A stretch of 64,000 nucleotides of DNA from Calliopsis andreniformis (lineage: Eukaryota; Arthropoda; Insecta; Hymenoptera; Andrenidae). Below are positions 48,181 to 60,980 of this stretch, piece by piece; the first letter of the stretch is position 1, and each line of letters opens with the position of its first letter. Made by a program: the position numbers and the translations under genes. Location: contig NC_135073.1 of assembly GCF_051401765.1 (NCBI RefSeq), forward strand, positions 8,370,001-8,434,000, written 5' to 3'. Under the pieces are notes generated by a model, which had not been told where the DNA came from, did no database searches, and saw only the letters and a program-made list of their open reading frames with translations.

Positions 48181-49080
48181 GAGGAAAGCTCAGACATGTT
48201 TAAATATAAGAAACTAACACTTTTCGGAGTGTTGACATACACCCCCTTCAAAAATATTAGGACACTTGCTCGGTCACATTAGACTTATTTGGCACAAGTT
48301 CTAAAATGACTAACATATCATACTTAAAAAGCCTATAATTCGCGTGAAACTTGTCTGACTTAGAACTCATACCATTGTCAACGTGGACCAGCATGATGTG
48401 ACACAGTGAAATTCGTACAATAAATTCCAAGCCAGACATAGAAAAACCAGTAGAATAAGTCCGAAACCAGAAACAATAAAATCAGTAGAATAAGTTTCAA
48501 GTCAGACACAGATAAACCAGTAGAATAATACTTAAGCCAGATGCAGAGAAATCACTAGAGTATGTCCCAATTCAGACACAGAAGAGTCTTCTGATCATTA
48601 ATGACTTCTATTGTTAAATGGAAATTCATTGAAAATAGTAGGCATCCCAATACCTTTGAACAAGGATGTAGGGGTAATTACTTAAATGGGCATGTTAGTC
48701 GAAATCTTTGGATATTCTATTTGCTATATTAAGTAGATAGATGAAATTATAAAATTGAATGTTTAAATTTCGATAATTGTAAAATAGGGAAAACATATTC
48801 AGCTCACAACCTGAGCGCTACTGTAGAAAATAACTAAAGAATAACTAAAGAAATATGTATGTATATAATTCCTTAAGTGATATGATATTGATATTATAAT
48901 ATACTAAGATGACTATAATTCTATTGTAATAAATAAGTACTAGTAATATACAATAAAGTCACAACATTCTAATTTATTAAATTTCCCAAGTTATTTATGT
49001 ATACTTTTCATCCCAAACACAGAAAGTTGAGTTAGTACAAATGCTATTTCCCAATCATACCATGTACGGATTAAAGGGTC
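48181..49080. other. AT-rich valley containing a minisatellite
   Basis: A 60-codon minus frame (48257-48439) enters the array. AATAACTAAAG is duplicated at about 48829-48850. Confidence 0.65.
48394..48586. repeat. 35-bp minisatellite, about 5.5 units
   Basis: Units of exactly 35 bases start at 48394 (most diverged), 48429, 48464, 48499 and 48534, with a partial unit at 48569-48586. The shared pattern is AAGCCAGACACAGA followed by ACCAGTAGAATAAG. The fixed length with point differences shows old tandem amplification without indels. Confidence 0.9.
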
Positions 49081-50060
49081 ACTTTTATCAAGCTCAACTT
49101 CCTCTGTCACTTGCTCTATCTTTCCCCTAATATACAATATCTCTAGCACGTAAATGCAGCTTCTGGTCTAATCCTCCACAAATAACATCCATAAACTCGC
49201 AAATACCCGCGACAGTTTCAGAAACTCTAATCTCCGAGAAGAATTCAACACAGCGCCACATTCCATTCCTCCAGTCGCCCACACACCGAAATGTCCCTGT
49301 ATACGTTCGAAAGGAAATAGGTAACTCATTTCTGCAAGATCACAGTGTTCATGATCGTATGTGCACGTACACGGTCACGCGCAGAATTCGGATGACACGG
49401 TCCTAAGTTGATACATAGTAACGAGCTGAACAGCTCCGTGCACGCATACGTGTATCGAACGTAACGCTAGACCCTGGATAACCGAACAGTTGGACGAAAC
49501 AGAGAAAAGAGCTATAAGACAGGCTGGGATTTCTTTGCGAAGTCCAATTTCCCGTAAACGCTGCCACTGCCTCACTAGATTCCTTTCACCGTTCGACCTC
49601 CCTCCCTCCTCTTCGTCGCGATACTTCTCAATCTTGGTCTACCCTTGGCCGTGTCTATCACTAGTCGCGGCAGTTACAAGCTTGAGCCGATTCCCAAGCA
49701 CGGCCGTGGAACTTTCCCTATAAAAGTCAACGATACGGCGAAAATAAAAGGCGGCGTATCGACGCAACCACGACTGCTCGCCAATATAACGCAACTCTCG
49801 CTCGCCGTCAGCGCATTTTCATGTTTCATGTATGTATCGAATATCGTCCCAACTGGACTTTTAATATCGCGTTGCGAACAGAGTTTCGTTTTTGAGTTCA
49901 ACTTCCGCTCGCACGAAAAACATGTCACATGACAGAGAACGAAATGAGTTCGTGTACTTTCCCCCATGATTTTCCATTATCGCCAGCGATTCGAGTAACA
50001 TTTGCAGCGATTGTGCTTGCTACCATGATTCGAATTCGCTGTTATAGGTAATGCCACGGG
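49081..50060. other. GC-richer island with TATA box
   Basis: Frames of 66 codons (minus), 77 and 95 codons (plus) and 97 codons (minus) overlap in 49375-49967. None is recognisable. The TATA/dyad cluster is listed next. Confidence 0.5.
49699..49761 (+). promoter_or_regulatory. TATA box flanked by palindrome and dyad
   Basis: CACGGCCGTG (49699-49708, perfect palindrome), TATAAAAG (49719-49726) and CGATACG...CGTATCG (49731-49737 with 49755-49761) lie in 63 bases. The TATA box is close to the ideal consensus and sits in GC-richer DNA. A TCAGT-type initiator 30 bases downstream was not seen. Confidence 0.35.
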
Positions 50061-50460
50061 TGGTGGGCATATCCGGGAATTGAAAAATCAAAATGCAACG
50101 AGTCGCAAGTAGCTATGAAATTAAAAGTGGTTTTAATACTGTCGATAGGTTTAACTTTATCGCTAAAAGTTCTAAGTAGTATGTTAAATGTGTCTATCGC
50201 TGGTAACAGAACTCAACCAGTTACCATTCAACGAAGATGACAAAAGGAACTGTATAGACTAACAATCTATAAGATTGTAATATAGATATATCATCAATGC
50301 GAATTCCTGTAAAAATTCGTACCATAAAATAGAAGGTACAGACAATGCTGAAGGATGACTGATAAAGAAGACGCCTAGAAACCAGCAGAAAATTAACAGA
50401 CAGTTGGTCATCCAACACATCCCGCAATGAAGCTATGGTAAAGCGTCTAAACAAACCCAC
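50061..50460. other. AT-rich valley, no supported gene
   Basis: An 84-codon minus frame (50221-50475) is unrecognised. TAATACTGTC near 50134 is another miR-8-like 5' word without a precursor. Confidence 0.6.
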
Positions 50461-51360
50461 CGCATCTAATGTCATTTTTGGGCGCGGCTAATCAAACCTC
50501 TCCATCAAACACGGAGACCGAAATGCACCTGCTACGCGCCATGTCGAACAACCTCTCCCGTGCAGCAGGAAAAAAGAAAACGTGAGAGTATACCCAGACA
50601 ACGGACGTCAGCCCCGCCTCGGGAGCAAACGGAGACCAGGGCAATGAATGAAATCCACAGATGGCTGATTTCGGAACAACGTGGCGATGGATGTTTGCAC
50701 GAGTGTGGGTGGGTCCAGCGCAAAACAAACAGGGCTTACCGCATTGATCGCCGTAATCCCGAACACGTACGTTGTCTCTCCTGACTCTCGCCGACGCTTC
50801 CACAACCCCCTTGCGCTGGAGAACCCTCCCGCAACGCGGTGTCCCACCTTGTCCCCGACTGCTACGTGGTCGTTCCACCTATCTGCGTGGCCAGGGAGAC
50901 GGCCTCGTGGCTGCGTGTACGCGTGTGTGTCTTTGTGCTTGCGCGCGGATGGATTGTCACAACAGCCGGGGACACTAGACTAAACACTCCAACGATCGTG
51001 CTCATCGAGAGAGACGTGTTTCCACCGACTGGGTAATATCCGTGACGATATTACTCTTCCCGGTACTCCTAGCCTTCATTCCCGCGCTAACGTTGATCAC
51101 CGTGCGCTGTAGGTACTGTTGCCAGCAATAACGCGAAAGACGTTGACAGAAACATATCAGATACACGGAAGTGACTCTCCGTCGGATTGTTGGTGTTCCT
51201 TGGTAGAAAGGGCAACGTGTATCCCGGATATGTATGCTTTGGGAGGACTCGACGGTAGTTTGAACGTTTGGTGACAGATTATTTCAGCCCGACGGCGTTT
51301 AATACTGCCAATTTCGTAGCGCTGTTGTAGATGGGTATACGTGTACTTCAAGAAGATAAC
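50461..51360. other. CpG-rich island with many opposed frames
   Basis: A 128-codon minus frame (50492-50878) and seven others (63-100 codons, both strands) overlap. No domain is visible. An alternating purine-pyrimidine tract of 19 bases lies at 50922-50940. Confidence 0.5.
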
Positions 51361-53140
51361 ACATTTCCGGAAAATGAGAGATTTTGGATTGACTTTCGGT
51401 TAAATAACGTACCATCGTGAAAGGGATGCGGTTGTACTGAATTCTGTGTTTTAATCGATCGCTTTTTTGTTCCTGTTGCTTTTTTTAAGTGAGAAAGGTG
51501 CTAATGGAATTTGCATTGAGAACTGAATGCGAAAGGGGAATCGCTTCTCATGATAATGTCAGGAATTATCTGTTACCCAGTGGAATATATTGGTCGAAAT
51601 TGTTATATGGCCGTACGACTGGAAACTATTACTAGTATAGGATTTTCCGTGGCAATAATGAAAAAATTGTGCTGTGAAACACGTGAACTAATATAATATA
51701 ATTGTACTTAAATTACATTAAGAAGCAAAAGAAATATTTTCAATATTTTTTATTCTGCAATTTTAAAAATGAGTGACGGATCTTATAGTATATACAACAC
51801 TACCATTACACAAAATTCAGGGAATATTAATTCTCTCAAGATTATGCCTAAGTATCGAAGCACCCCCATAATAAAATAATTACGGGGGTTCTAAAATTCC
51901 AGTAAAATGAATCAATAAGTTGAAAATATTTATGGTTAATAGGGAGTAAATTAGCTTCTGAGTGGAAACAAGACGTTTTGAACGAGTAATTAAAGAATCC
52001 GTTAATTTTAGTGCTGTATTTTATGATATGCTTCTTACCACCCTTCGTTCACTGTAGAGCGTAAAGCGAAAGCTAAAAGCTCTGGGGTTCCGTAGTGATT
52101 TATAAAGCAGGGTGGAAGTTGAACATGTGCTGCGAATTAAGTTTTAGATTGTAATTTAGTTAGGTGAAATAATAGCAAAAAATTTGAATTCATGAGTCTA
52201 TGAAGGTAACAAAATATTATAATCATAGTAGTATGTATATAAAAGATGCTAATAATTTTTAATTATTTTCCTCATGTACCGTCTGATTATATTATTTTAA
52301 AGTAATTTATTGGAGCGAATTCTGACTACCTTGTACTCGACTATGTTGACCTTACACAAAAAGTAAAGAACTCGAAAAAATATGTGATATTGTTAGACAG
52401 AGTAACTTTTATCAACTGCAGTAATTACGTTCAAATTTCATACACGAGTATCGATTATCGATATTGCAATTTCCCCTTCTTTATTCAACAACGCAAACAC
52501 GTAAAATTGTAATTTACAGCGACTTCAATGCCACCTACTTTGATCCTGTTTTTGCCGTCTAGTAAAGTTACTACAACTCTTGTAGCACGTCGTTTAGTTT
52601 ACTTTATCGCGCGATGCAATTGCTTCAACAATAACGGTTAATTGGTCCTTCAAAGAATATACTGACATCGATTTTACGATGGATTCTATTAAAAAATAAT
52701 TTACATTTAATAGCCAATTTACATATGTCTGTGATCGTGTTTCAATACGTGTGGATGGTCTTTCATTAAATACTTGTGATAAAAGAGCATGCTTGAGAAT
52801 GGAAATTTTTTATAAAATGCTTTTCCCAAACTTGAAGTTGATAGTTTACAATAGGTAAACTCGTAGACCATAAAACAAAGAATTATAATCATCATGGGGA
52901 AGCTTACGTAAAATACCAAGAATAATTATTAATTCTTCAAAATGCAATAGTGTTCTCTGATGAATCTAATAGCCTCACGATCACCGTTCTAACAATCCTG
53001 CATAATATCATTTATTTTCAGTGTACAGAACCCAATCAAGTGACCGATCTTTCAAGTGCCCAGCCACCCACCAACGAATTCTAAAATCGAAACAAAGTTT
53101 GAATGCACATCTCCCTCAGAAAAACCTCCATTAACACGAA
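51361..53140. other. Long AT-rich valley, no gene seen
   Basis: A 66-codon minus frame (52719-52919) is unrecognised. A slightly GC-richer patch at 52480-52650 has no frame. Confidence 0.65.
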
Positions 53141-54080
53141 CACGTAGATTTTTCCATGACCATTACTTCCTCTCCCTGCCCACTACAATTCCTTCCCCCT
53201 GAGCGCACTCGTAAAAATGCCTTTTAGTCGACTGAGTCGCGAAGCATCGTCGCCATGACTTACATCATTCCCCCTCGTCCCGGCACTTTGTCACCATCGC
53301 TCGATTCCGCTCCTCCTTTCTTTCTTTGCAGCGTCGTTTAACATCGCGCCAAGATCGAAGCGCGGCGGGATTATCCGCGAATCCCGGATTCCAGCATGCC
53401 CAGAGACGCTCCAGTTGTTTCAACGGGATATTCGTGACTCGATTTCCGAGAGTGGCTCGTTCCCGTCCCCCTTGTACACACACGCAGGGACACGTGTGTG
53501 TACGCGTGTACGTATCCCTACGATTCTTTCTCTTCCCCTAGCTCTGGTAGCCGAGACCGCGTCGCCGATCCGCGGCCCCCATCCCCGATTTACTGTGAAC
53601 TCGATTCGTGCAATAGCAATTACAGGGCCAGGAAGGAAACTCCGTCGTTACATGCACAATACAGACAATCGGAACGGCGACGCTCGCGGAGCGAGGAGCG
53701 TGCACGAGGCATCGAGGAGTGCGCGCACGTACGCGAGAGAGGTGGCATAATCGAAACTAACGACTGGATGTGTCGTCGTTATTCGCCGACCGGGATAAAT
53801 TAAAAAGTTTCCGCGAGTTCGTTGATTATAAGTTTCATAACTTCCGGCCCCGGGGTATCCCGTCGCTTGTCTTCCAGCGAACGCTGAACTTTGCGCGTGC
53901 CGCGGAACGGCTTTACCTTAATTAAAATCCCGCGTGGGTTGTTTGTATAAAATAGCCGATAGGGGATTTATGAAGACGGCTCGGATTCGGGGAATCAGGT
54001 TTCTGATTGGGTCGCGCGACATTTGCGGAGGAATCTTTGGACGGACTTCGTGTGTGTTCTGAGTCAGGACCTGTGAACTC
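53141..54080. other. CpG-rich island with Z-DNA-prone hairpin
   Basis: A 111-codon plus frame (53415-53750) and 101-, 72- and 71-codon frames overlap on both strands. The peptides are Arg-rich and unrecognised. TATAAAAT lies near 53946. Confidence 0.5.
53474..53515. repeat. 11-bp hairpin fused to alternating purine-pyrimidine tract
   Basis: GTACACACACG (53474-53484) pairs perfectly with CGTGTGTGTAC (53493-53503) around an 8-base loop. From 53490 to 53515 every base alternates purine and pyrimidine, a pattern prone to Z-DNA. CACGTG lies at 53491-53496. Confidence 0.7.
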
Positions 54081-55440
54081 TCTGAATGGTTATTCTAGTA
54101 AGGATGAGTAAATTTCTGTTCCAGTAAAGAGTAACAAGTGAAGTTCTAATTGTCGCGAATGAAAATGTGAGGAATTAGGTCAGAAATCAATTTTATAAGT
54201 GGAATTCAGGACTTAAATATTTGATACTGTGAGAATTTGAGGATTTATATTTATACTGAATGATTGAAAAATTTGAGTAGATGGTGATTTGAATGTCTAA
54301 AATTTTGAATGTTTAATAATTTGAAAAATAAATTTTAATATTTAGTAATTTGAAAATATAAATATTTAAAAACTCGAGTATTTAAGTAGCGATCTGACGA
54401 TTTAAACATTTGGTGATTTCTGAAATCTTTTAAAAAATAATTGTTTTCCAAACTGCTCTTACACATAATAAAATATACTTATAAACTCTGTTTTTAGTAA
54501 CATTAATGCTCATTCGATTATATAATTGTTTCCTCGCCCAGATGTCTCAGAGTAAACGTAGCAGCAAACAGTGTAAGAATTACTAGAAGAAAGGCTGAAA
54601 GAAAAGCGTAAAAAGAGATTCAGGTTCATCCGAGGCAGAAGAAGTGAAAGAAATAGAAGAATACCATAAATACAATGGAAGACGGAAGGTATACACATGT
54701 GCAATGAGCTTTCTGGTTTCCAGCTTCCTACACATGTTTTCTTTTCAACGACCGATAGGAAGGGGTTGTGCATTCATACTTGTTCACGCAAATTTTTGCC
54801 AGTTCTGTGACCCTTCACTTTTCATAGACAATATTCCTTTCCCTCTCCCCTTTGTTGTTTTGTCATATACGGACCGCTAACAGTTATGACAGCACCGCTT
54901 TGAATACTGGCGGATATAATACCTTATTTTTTAATTTTATAGAGGAAACAATATACTGATTGGTTCAAAATTTGGAAGAAATTAATTTTTAGTGAGTCTG
55001 TTTCTTGTTGACATACTAAATTAAATGATATAGTTGACCACAGTAGTAGTTAACATTTTTCTGAGACAGTAGAAAAATTTATAAATTAATATGAACAGAA
55101 TTAGTCCTGATAGTTACACCTTTCTGGCTCGCGCACAATAGTTTTTACAAAGAAGTAGGTGAATCGTGTCCAAAGCTTGAAACTAGGAGGTATTTACTGA
55201 TATAAATGTTGACAATTTTTAAAATTTGAAAAGGTATTTATTGAAATACTTAAATGCTTCAGAAAATTGGAGCTTAAAAATTCTCTTATTCGAACAATGG
55301 ACTATCTAAATGTGCCGTTCCTAATAATACATACAATTATTCCACAATAATATCTCCACAATAACTTTTTCATTATAAATAACCTTTTACTCTCAAGAAG
55401 ATACCAATGCTCCCAAATTTAAAATATTCATCGCCACTAG
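54081..55440. other. AT-rich valley with degenerate repeats
   Basis: Frames of 87 codons (54510-54773, minus) and 78 codons (54644-54880, plus) overlap in a mid-GC patch and are unrecognised. Confidence 0.6.
54230..54430. repeat. Degenerate AT-rich repeat block
   Basis: ATTTGAATGT, ATTTGAAAA and ATATTTAGTAATTTG words recur. The segment 54284-54307 matches 7350-7372 at nearly every position. Confidence 0.6.
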
Positions 55441-56060
55441 CTAATTAGCCACACGCATAATACGGATCACGTATCCGTAGTCTCGTTAAGTGGAGGAGTT
55501 TCTACACGCTGCACAAGTTAGTGGATAAAAAACTAAATCGTGGGATGAGAAGCCAGGACGAAACTATCCACGCGGCACGTCCACGGTCGAAAAGTGATTG
55601 CGAAGTTTCTCCTACGGTCTCTGTACTCGTTCACCACTGACAGGGTCAAAGGGTTAGTCTGCAGCGTGAAAGAGGGCGCAGAGTCGAGCTTGATAGCCGA
55701 GGCTCCACGTTTCATTAACCCTGGAGGCTAACTGTTAAGCGACAATTTAAACAATTTTTAAGTTCGAAACTTCGTTCTACCTTCTCATCCTTAGCAGCCT
55801 GCGGCGTGGATGGCGGCGGGTTGAACAAGGTTCCTCACAAACGAATACAGCTTCGTGGGAAATGAAAAGAAGGGAAGAAGGATAGAGACAACGTAATGTG
55901 AGCGCGAGGGATAGAGCAACCAAAAAGGAAATACAGACGAACTTGGTGACATGTGATTATTGTAGATAGTTAAAGTTTCGAATCAATAGAAAACACGATA
56001 ACTCGTCTGGGATAGCCTGAATGGATCGTCCGAGTTCTGTTGACTGAGCATCGTATGTTG
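55441..56060. other. GC-richer island, enhancer-like
   Basis: A Su(H)-type CGTGGGAA (55854-55861) and a Pho/YY1-type ATGGCGGC (55810-55817) lie 44 bases apart. A 60-codon minus frame is unrecognised. Confidence 0.45.
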
Positions 56061-56560
56061 AATGTGCAGCATGTACAACTACCTTTTATTATATATTACT
56101 ACTGTATTTATTGCTAGAATTAAAAGTAAATGGTTTTATTACAAAATAGAGAATATGAGAACGATGTGGAGTTTCTGTGGTCTGTTTCATGCAATTTCTG
56201 CTGTGTTAGAGGTACTGGAATATTATCGGTACACAGCATTTTATTTATTTTATTATTGAAACTATTGGAACAGGTATATACGTAGATATCATTAGTAACT
56301 TTAATCTGAAAGGTAACGTTCGGATAGAAAGTATTTGCACGCAACACATTGTTATTACTCACAGCATTTCCAGTAAATGATATTATTCCTCTTTTTGATA
56401 AAATCGGGTTAAAACTCGCTTATTCCTAACAATACATAGCCACAGGTGTAATTTCACAGAACAGTCCCATCATCGACAACAATCTAACACAATCAAAACT
56501 CAAATTCCCGAATTCCCAACTGAAACATGCAACCCCCTAAACATTAACGCAGCACGCAAA
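56061..56560. other. AT-rich valley, no supported gene
   Basis: A 65-codon plus frame and an 80-codon minus frame overlap and are unrecognised. Confidence 0.6.
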
Positions 56561-57745
56561 ACCTATTCACAATGTGACCCTACATCCCAGACTTTTCATA
56601 CTCTTACGCACCAGTCCTTCCACCCTCAGCTACCTTTCCAACTCTGAACATATTCATTCCATCTTTTACACCAAGCTTCGAAACACTTCCTACAGAATCA
56701 CCAAGTATTACAGCCTGATCACACGAGCATTCACGGACATCGAATTTGATAGACCATTGCAGTTATGTCTTCAATATTTTCAACTGGAGAAACGAGGAAA
56801 GACGACGGACGTCGTAATGTCCATTATATTAACGTTCGTGTAACCAGGCTCTTAGGATACATTTAGCGTATTTGAGACCAGTCTATATTGCAATACCAGA
56901 CCCTGATGCAACTTTCACAGGAACTAGCGAAGGACACGAGTTCAAAGCGTAGCCTATTGAAATTTTTGTCAGAGGGAATACGCGCTTCTCTCTTTCGCCG
57001 AGCATGGGGAACCGGAAGGGGTAACGGTGGCGTAAAGGCCAAGGGGGTAGAGGTAGACGAGTGGTATTTCGATGGCCTGTTGCCGGCACGCCGCACGCCG
57101 GTAATATGCAAATAGCGCGGCTGAAGCGTGCCCGTACGATGACAGAGGCACGGGATAGGGTGAAGGGGTTCGACAGCGCGGGTGGGGGAGGGGTAGGATC
57201 GAATATACGTAACTGTACACGCGGGCTTTGATCAAGTGTAACAGCCCTCTCCCGCGCTGGAATGAACTCGATGAACGTCGCGTGCGTAATCGTCGAGTGT
57301 GGAAGAATTTTGGTTGTAATTTTGCCGAAAACTTCAAACGGCTACCCCTGAGCCGTGATCACCCACCTCCTCGCTCTCGCTCCTGCTACCCTAATAAATT
57401 CACGCGTTCCACGAGGTGATCCCGCCGGGTACCTTCGAATTCGTATTAATAGCTTTTTTCCTCTATTTTTCTGTTCGGTCGGTTGTTGGAGTTCGCAATA
57501 ATTTCAAAGGTTCGCCGGAATCACATGGATTTTCGAAATTCTGTACGGTCGACGGTTCCGGCAGGTATGCGAAGTATGCTCATAGTAAAATGAGCTCTGA
57601 TTTGACGGAGTGAACGCGCTTTGTAGCGACGTCCTTTGTCGTGTAATTTTAATTAGCGTTATTGCGTCGAATATTTCATGAAACAATTGCGAAATGTGGA
57701 AAAGTGGGAGGAGCGAACGTTTGTTGTTTATCGGTACGCGACTCA
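56561..57745. other. Large GC-rich island
   Basis: Frames of 89, 75, 63 and 65 codons (plus) and 82, 68, 122 and 80 codons (minus) overlap with no recognisable protein. CpG is dense from 57000 to 57420. An octamer ATGCAAAT lies near 57106. The G-run cluster is listed next. Confidence 0.5.
57152..57193 (+). other. G-run cluster, possible quadruplex
   Basis: G-runs lie at 57152-57154, 57158-57160, 57165-57168, 57180-57182, 57184-57188 and 57190-57193, with loops of 3, 4, 11, 1 and 1. One loop exceeds the usual 7, so it fits only relaxed quadruplex rules. Confidence 0.55.
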
Positions 57746-58600
57746 TAATTTCATTTCTGTTTCAATACTGATTCTGGGAGAAATACTTGGGTTTTGACAG
57801 TTGCTGGCAAATGTAAATTATTGTATGCTCTTGATGTCGTGATTGTGAATACTGATAGAACGAAGTTTCAGACTTCGATTAAGCGAAAGATGTACTGCTA
57901 GTATCAGAATGTATTGGAAGTGAAATGTTATTTATATTCCTCGATTACTTGTTGTTGGATTAAAATAATTAATTAGGGATCAATCAATAGATCGAATAGA
58001 GATCAGTCAATAACTGTAAATAATTAACAGCCTGAGTGGTACGTACGTCTATAGTACATTTTGCAGAGTGTTCTAAGTGAGTCGTAAAAAAAACCGATAG
58101 TAAAGGAAGATTTAATTAAATGTAATTAAGCTGTTATTTATATACTCCGTTAATCTTACTCTAATATCTGATAATTCATATTGCCACAATTGTAACCATG
58201 ACGTCGTCTGTCATTTGTAATCTGTATCAGTAATAAAGCCACCAAAAATCACCCTCTTAACTAGCACTAATCATCGAAATATCTTCTCTAGATAATTAGA
58301 GGTTTCCATCATCAATAGCTATTAGGATTTTCATCATGAACATGCTAGTTTCTTTTTTTTAATTCTACTTTCTTCTTATAATTTGTCTTTATTCATTTTG
58401 AATGATTCTATAATAATTAGTTATCCCTTCTCGATTACAATGAATTACTTTATTTTTTTAACAAACGAACTTCTACTAAAAACAGGTGGTAAGAATATCT
58501 TGATGAAAATAGTTCGAAAACTTAATCGCGCATCGCAAAGGAAACTCAAAAGGACGCATTCAATTGCAGTATAAGTTAGACAATTGTTTTCCTCAAGGAA
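57746..58600. other. AT-rich valley with a 23-bp tandem pair
   Basis: TAGRGATCARTCAATA-type units of 23 bases lie at 57974-57996 and 57997-58019. A 63-codon plus frame (58383-58574) is unrecognised. A T8 run lies at 58353-58360. Confidence 0.65.
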
Positions 58601-58900
58601 AGACTGATCGTGCACAGTGAACTCATTCTTCTTACTCCTTGGGATACGAACCGACCGATAGCCATGGACTACACTTCCTCTGGCATTGTTTGTTGCCTCT
58701 TGCCCTGTTGTTTCTACTCTTTGTCTAGTTAAATGTTCACAAACGACGAACGAGGTTTCAAGAATGTTTCCGGGCTACGTTCGGTATGCGGTCGAGGATT
58801 ACAAACGAGGCCACTTCGTTCGCGGTCAACAACGCGTAAGTTTGTGTAACTAGTTTCGACTTCCGGTAATGTCTACTCAGAAGAGAGAGACATGACTCGA
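58601..58900. other. Small GC-richer island
   Basis: CpG-containing, no open frame over 60 codons. Possible regulatory DNA. Confidence 0.4.
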
Positions 58901-60140
58901 AGCTCCCTATTTATAGAGAACCAGAAACTTCAGTGGATACGTAGGAATCAATAGTTATTTATACCTTGCAGAATATTAGTCAGGGTTAGTCAATAGTTTT
59001 TATAACAAGTGGAAACAAACGATGAATATATTTATGACGTGAATTCTTAAATGAATACATTGAATGGTTTCAAGCACTTAAGAAACTGATAGGTTATTAA
59101 ATTCTTTGCAAAAGAGTCACTTAACTTGTTACAGTGAAACTACGTTGCATATAATTTATAAAATATCCAAAGTGACTGAACCATGGGACAGTTATCCTTT
59201 AGCGTCTAATATTCCGAAAGACATTATCCTGAAACGATCCCAACGCAAAGACCCCACCCCATGCAAAAAATATTCATTCGAGTCACAACTTTCCTCTGCT
59301 AGGCGTTCCAATCGTGCGTGTTTCTTTCTCTTGCGCGCATTATTACGTTGTCATTTCTGTTTCCGGTTTCCAGTTCACTGCCTGATACGGAAGGACGTAA
59401 ATAATGCAAGTAATAATGGTATGAAAGTGCCCCCCCGTCTTTCTTATGTCATAACGGCTCCTGTTTTCTCCGCCGAAGCAGGGAGAGGGGAAGATCTTTA
59501 TGAAATGTTGCTTGCCAGCTGAGCTGAGGGGTGAAAGTGAAATGCTTATTCTTTGCGAGAGATCTACCTCAATTTCGCTGCTGTACGCAGGATGGGCATG
59601 CAGCGTCTTGGTATCTGTGTACTCGGAATTGTTACTAAACTGGTTATATTTGCTGCCGGCTTAGCAACCTCCTTTCACTTGTTTCGCGTTACTGTGCCTT
59701 CTACCTTTTGCATTTCCCAGCATAAGATTTAGATACAACACACAGCTCATTTTATAGTTCAATTTACAAAGGAAAAGGAAATTCTAATTTCTTAATAAAA
59801 TAATTGTGATTCCAGTTCACTTAAAATATTAAATTTAGGTTGTTTAGAATAATAAAACGAGATGAAGGAAATGATATGAACAAATTGTATAAGTATCATT
59901 ATGTAATAAAATAATGTATATATGAAAAATCATTGGTACCAGAAAACAGTGAATATTATGACTTCGATATTTTTCGATACTGATGGATGAAAGTTTCCAC
60001 TCTTCTATTAAATGAAACATAGAATTCAATCACTGATTAATATGTAAAATGCACAAGATAGTCCTTCACCTAATCACTTCAAAACTAAATATCCACTGAT
60101 CCTTGTTCGAGAGTTCAATGGTAGACTATCGAAGATCAAC
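58901..60140. other. AT-rich stretch with a minor island (59200-59650)
   Basis: A 138-codon plus frame (59106-59522) spans valley and island. It shows no domain, and its composition shifts with the DNA, which argues against a real protein. A 61-codon minus frame lies at 59844-60029. Confidence 0.55.
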
Positions 60141-60980
60141 CTATAACCAAGTAAACTTCGCGAAAACGTAATTTTCTTGTACACGCAAACATTCTCTTTC
60201 CCCTTCTCCAAGAAATCAAATCAGTGCATTGACCATCAGACCCTACGTTGAGAGTAACTGGGAGTTTCTATCCACCATAAATACACCACCTAAGAGTATT
60301 CTTAAAAGGACCTCGCGATAGTTTTCTGTCAAGTGAGCGCCTACACTTACAACTTCAAAATTAATGACAGAATCTCCAAAATTGATGTTACACTGCCCTG
60401 TAAGGGAGGCGCAATTTTCAGTCCAAATATTGCAGCGAAATTAGAGCTGGAGAAAGGTTAAGGAGACAGTTCGACAGCTCATCGTGGAGAAACAGGAAAG
60501 TGTTTGGCAAAATCAAACGAAAGGGGCTGCAACTATGTATACAGGGAGAAGATTCGAGGGATTCTTAGCCGAGCAGCGACTAAGAGATAGGGAAGCGAGC
60601 GGAAGAGGGTGGGAGCAGGATCAGGACGGACGCGGAGGGCGATCCGGCCTCCGTTAGCAGCATATTGTAATGCGCCGAGAAGTTGGCGAATAAATCGAAG
60701 AAGCGTTGAGAGTAAAATTAGATAACAACTCCTGCTCTAGCTGCCGCCAGTAAAGAGCCGCTCTTCTCCAACTTTTAAGGACCATTCTCTTATTCCCCGC
60801 ACCCTGCTGCTCGCAACTCGGTCCCTTCTCCGACGATTTGGCTCTCCCTTCTTGATTCCGGCTCGGCTTCATTCGCGAGCAAGTCTCCACGAGTCGATCC
60901 CTCTGTCCTCCTCCAAGACGACAAGGACTTACCTTCACCCATTCATTTATCTCGAGTTTATATTATTAGGCGTTACTGTG
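60141..60980. other. GC-richer island with purine and pyrimidine tracts
   Basis: Purine-rich plus strand at 60540-60620 and pyrimidine-rich at 60760-60925. A 94-codon minus frame (60654-60938) follows the latter and is discounted. Confidence 0.5.

Noticed and set aside
48935..48946. miR-252-like word TAAGTACTAGT
   Set aside because: The downstream bases differ and no hairpin can form.
50133..50143. miR-8-like TAATACTGTC (also at 39677)
   Set aside because: No star arm at either place.
55642..55656. DR1-like nuclear receptor site GGGTCAAAGGGTTA
   Set aside because: The second half-site matches AGGTCA at only three positions.
59106..59522. 138-codon plus-strand frame
   Set aside because: Its composition follows the valley-island boundary and no domain is visible.
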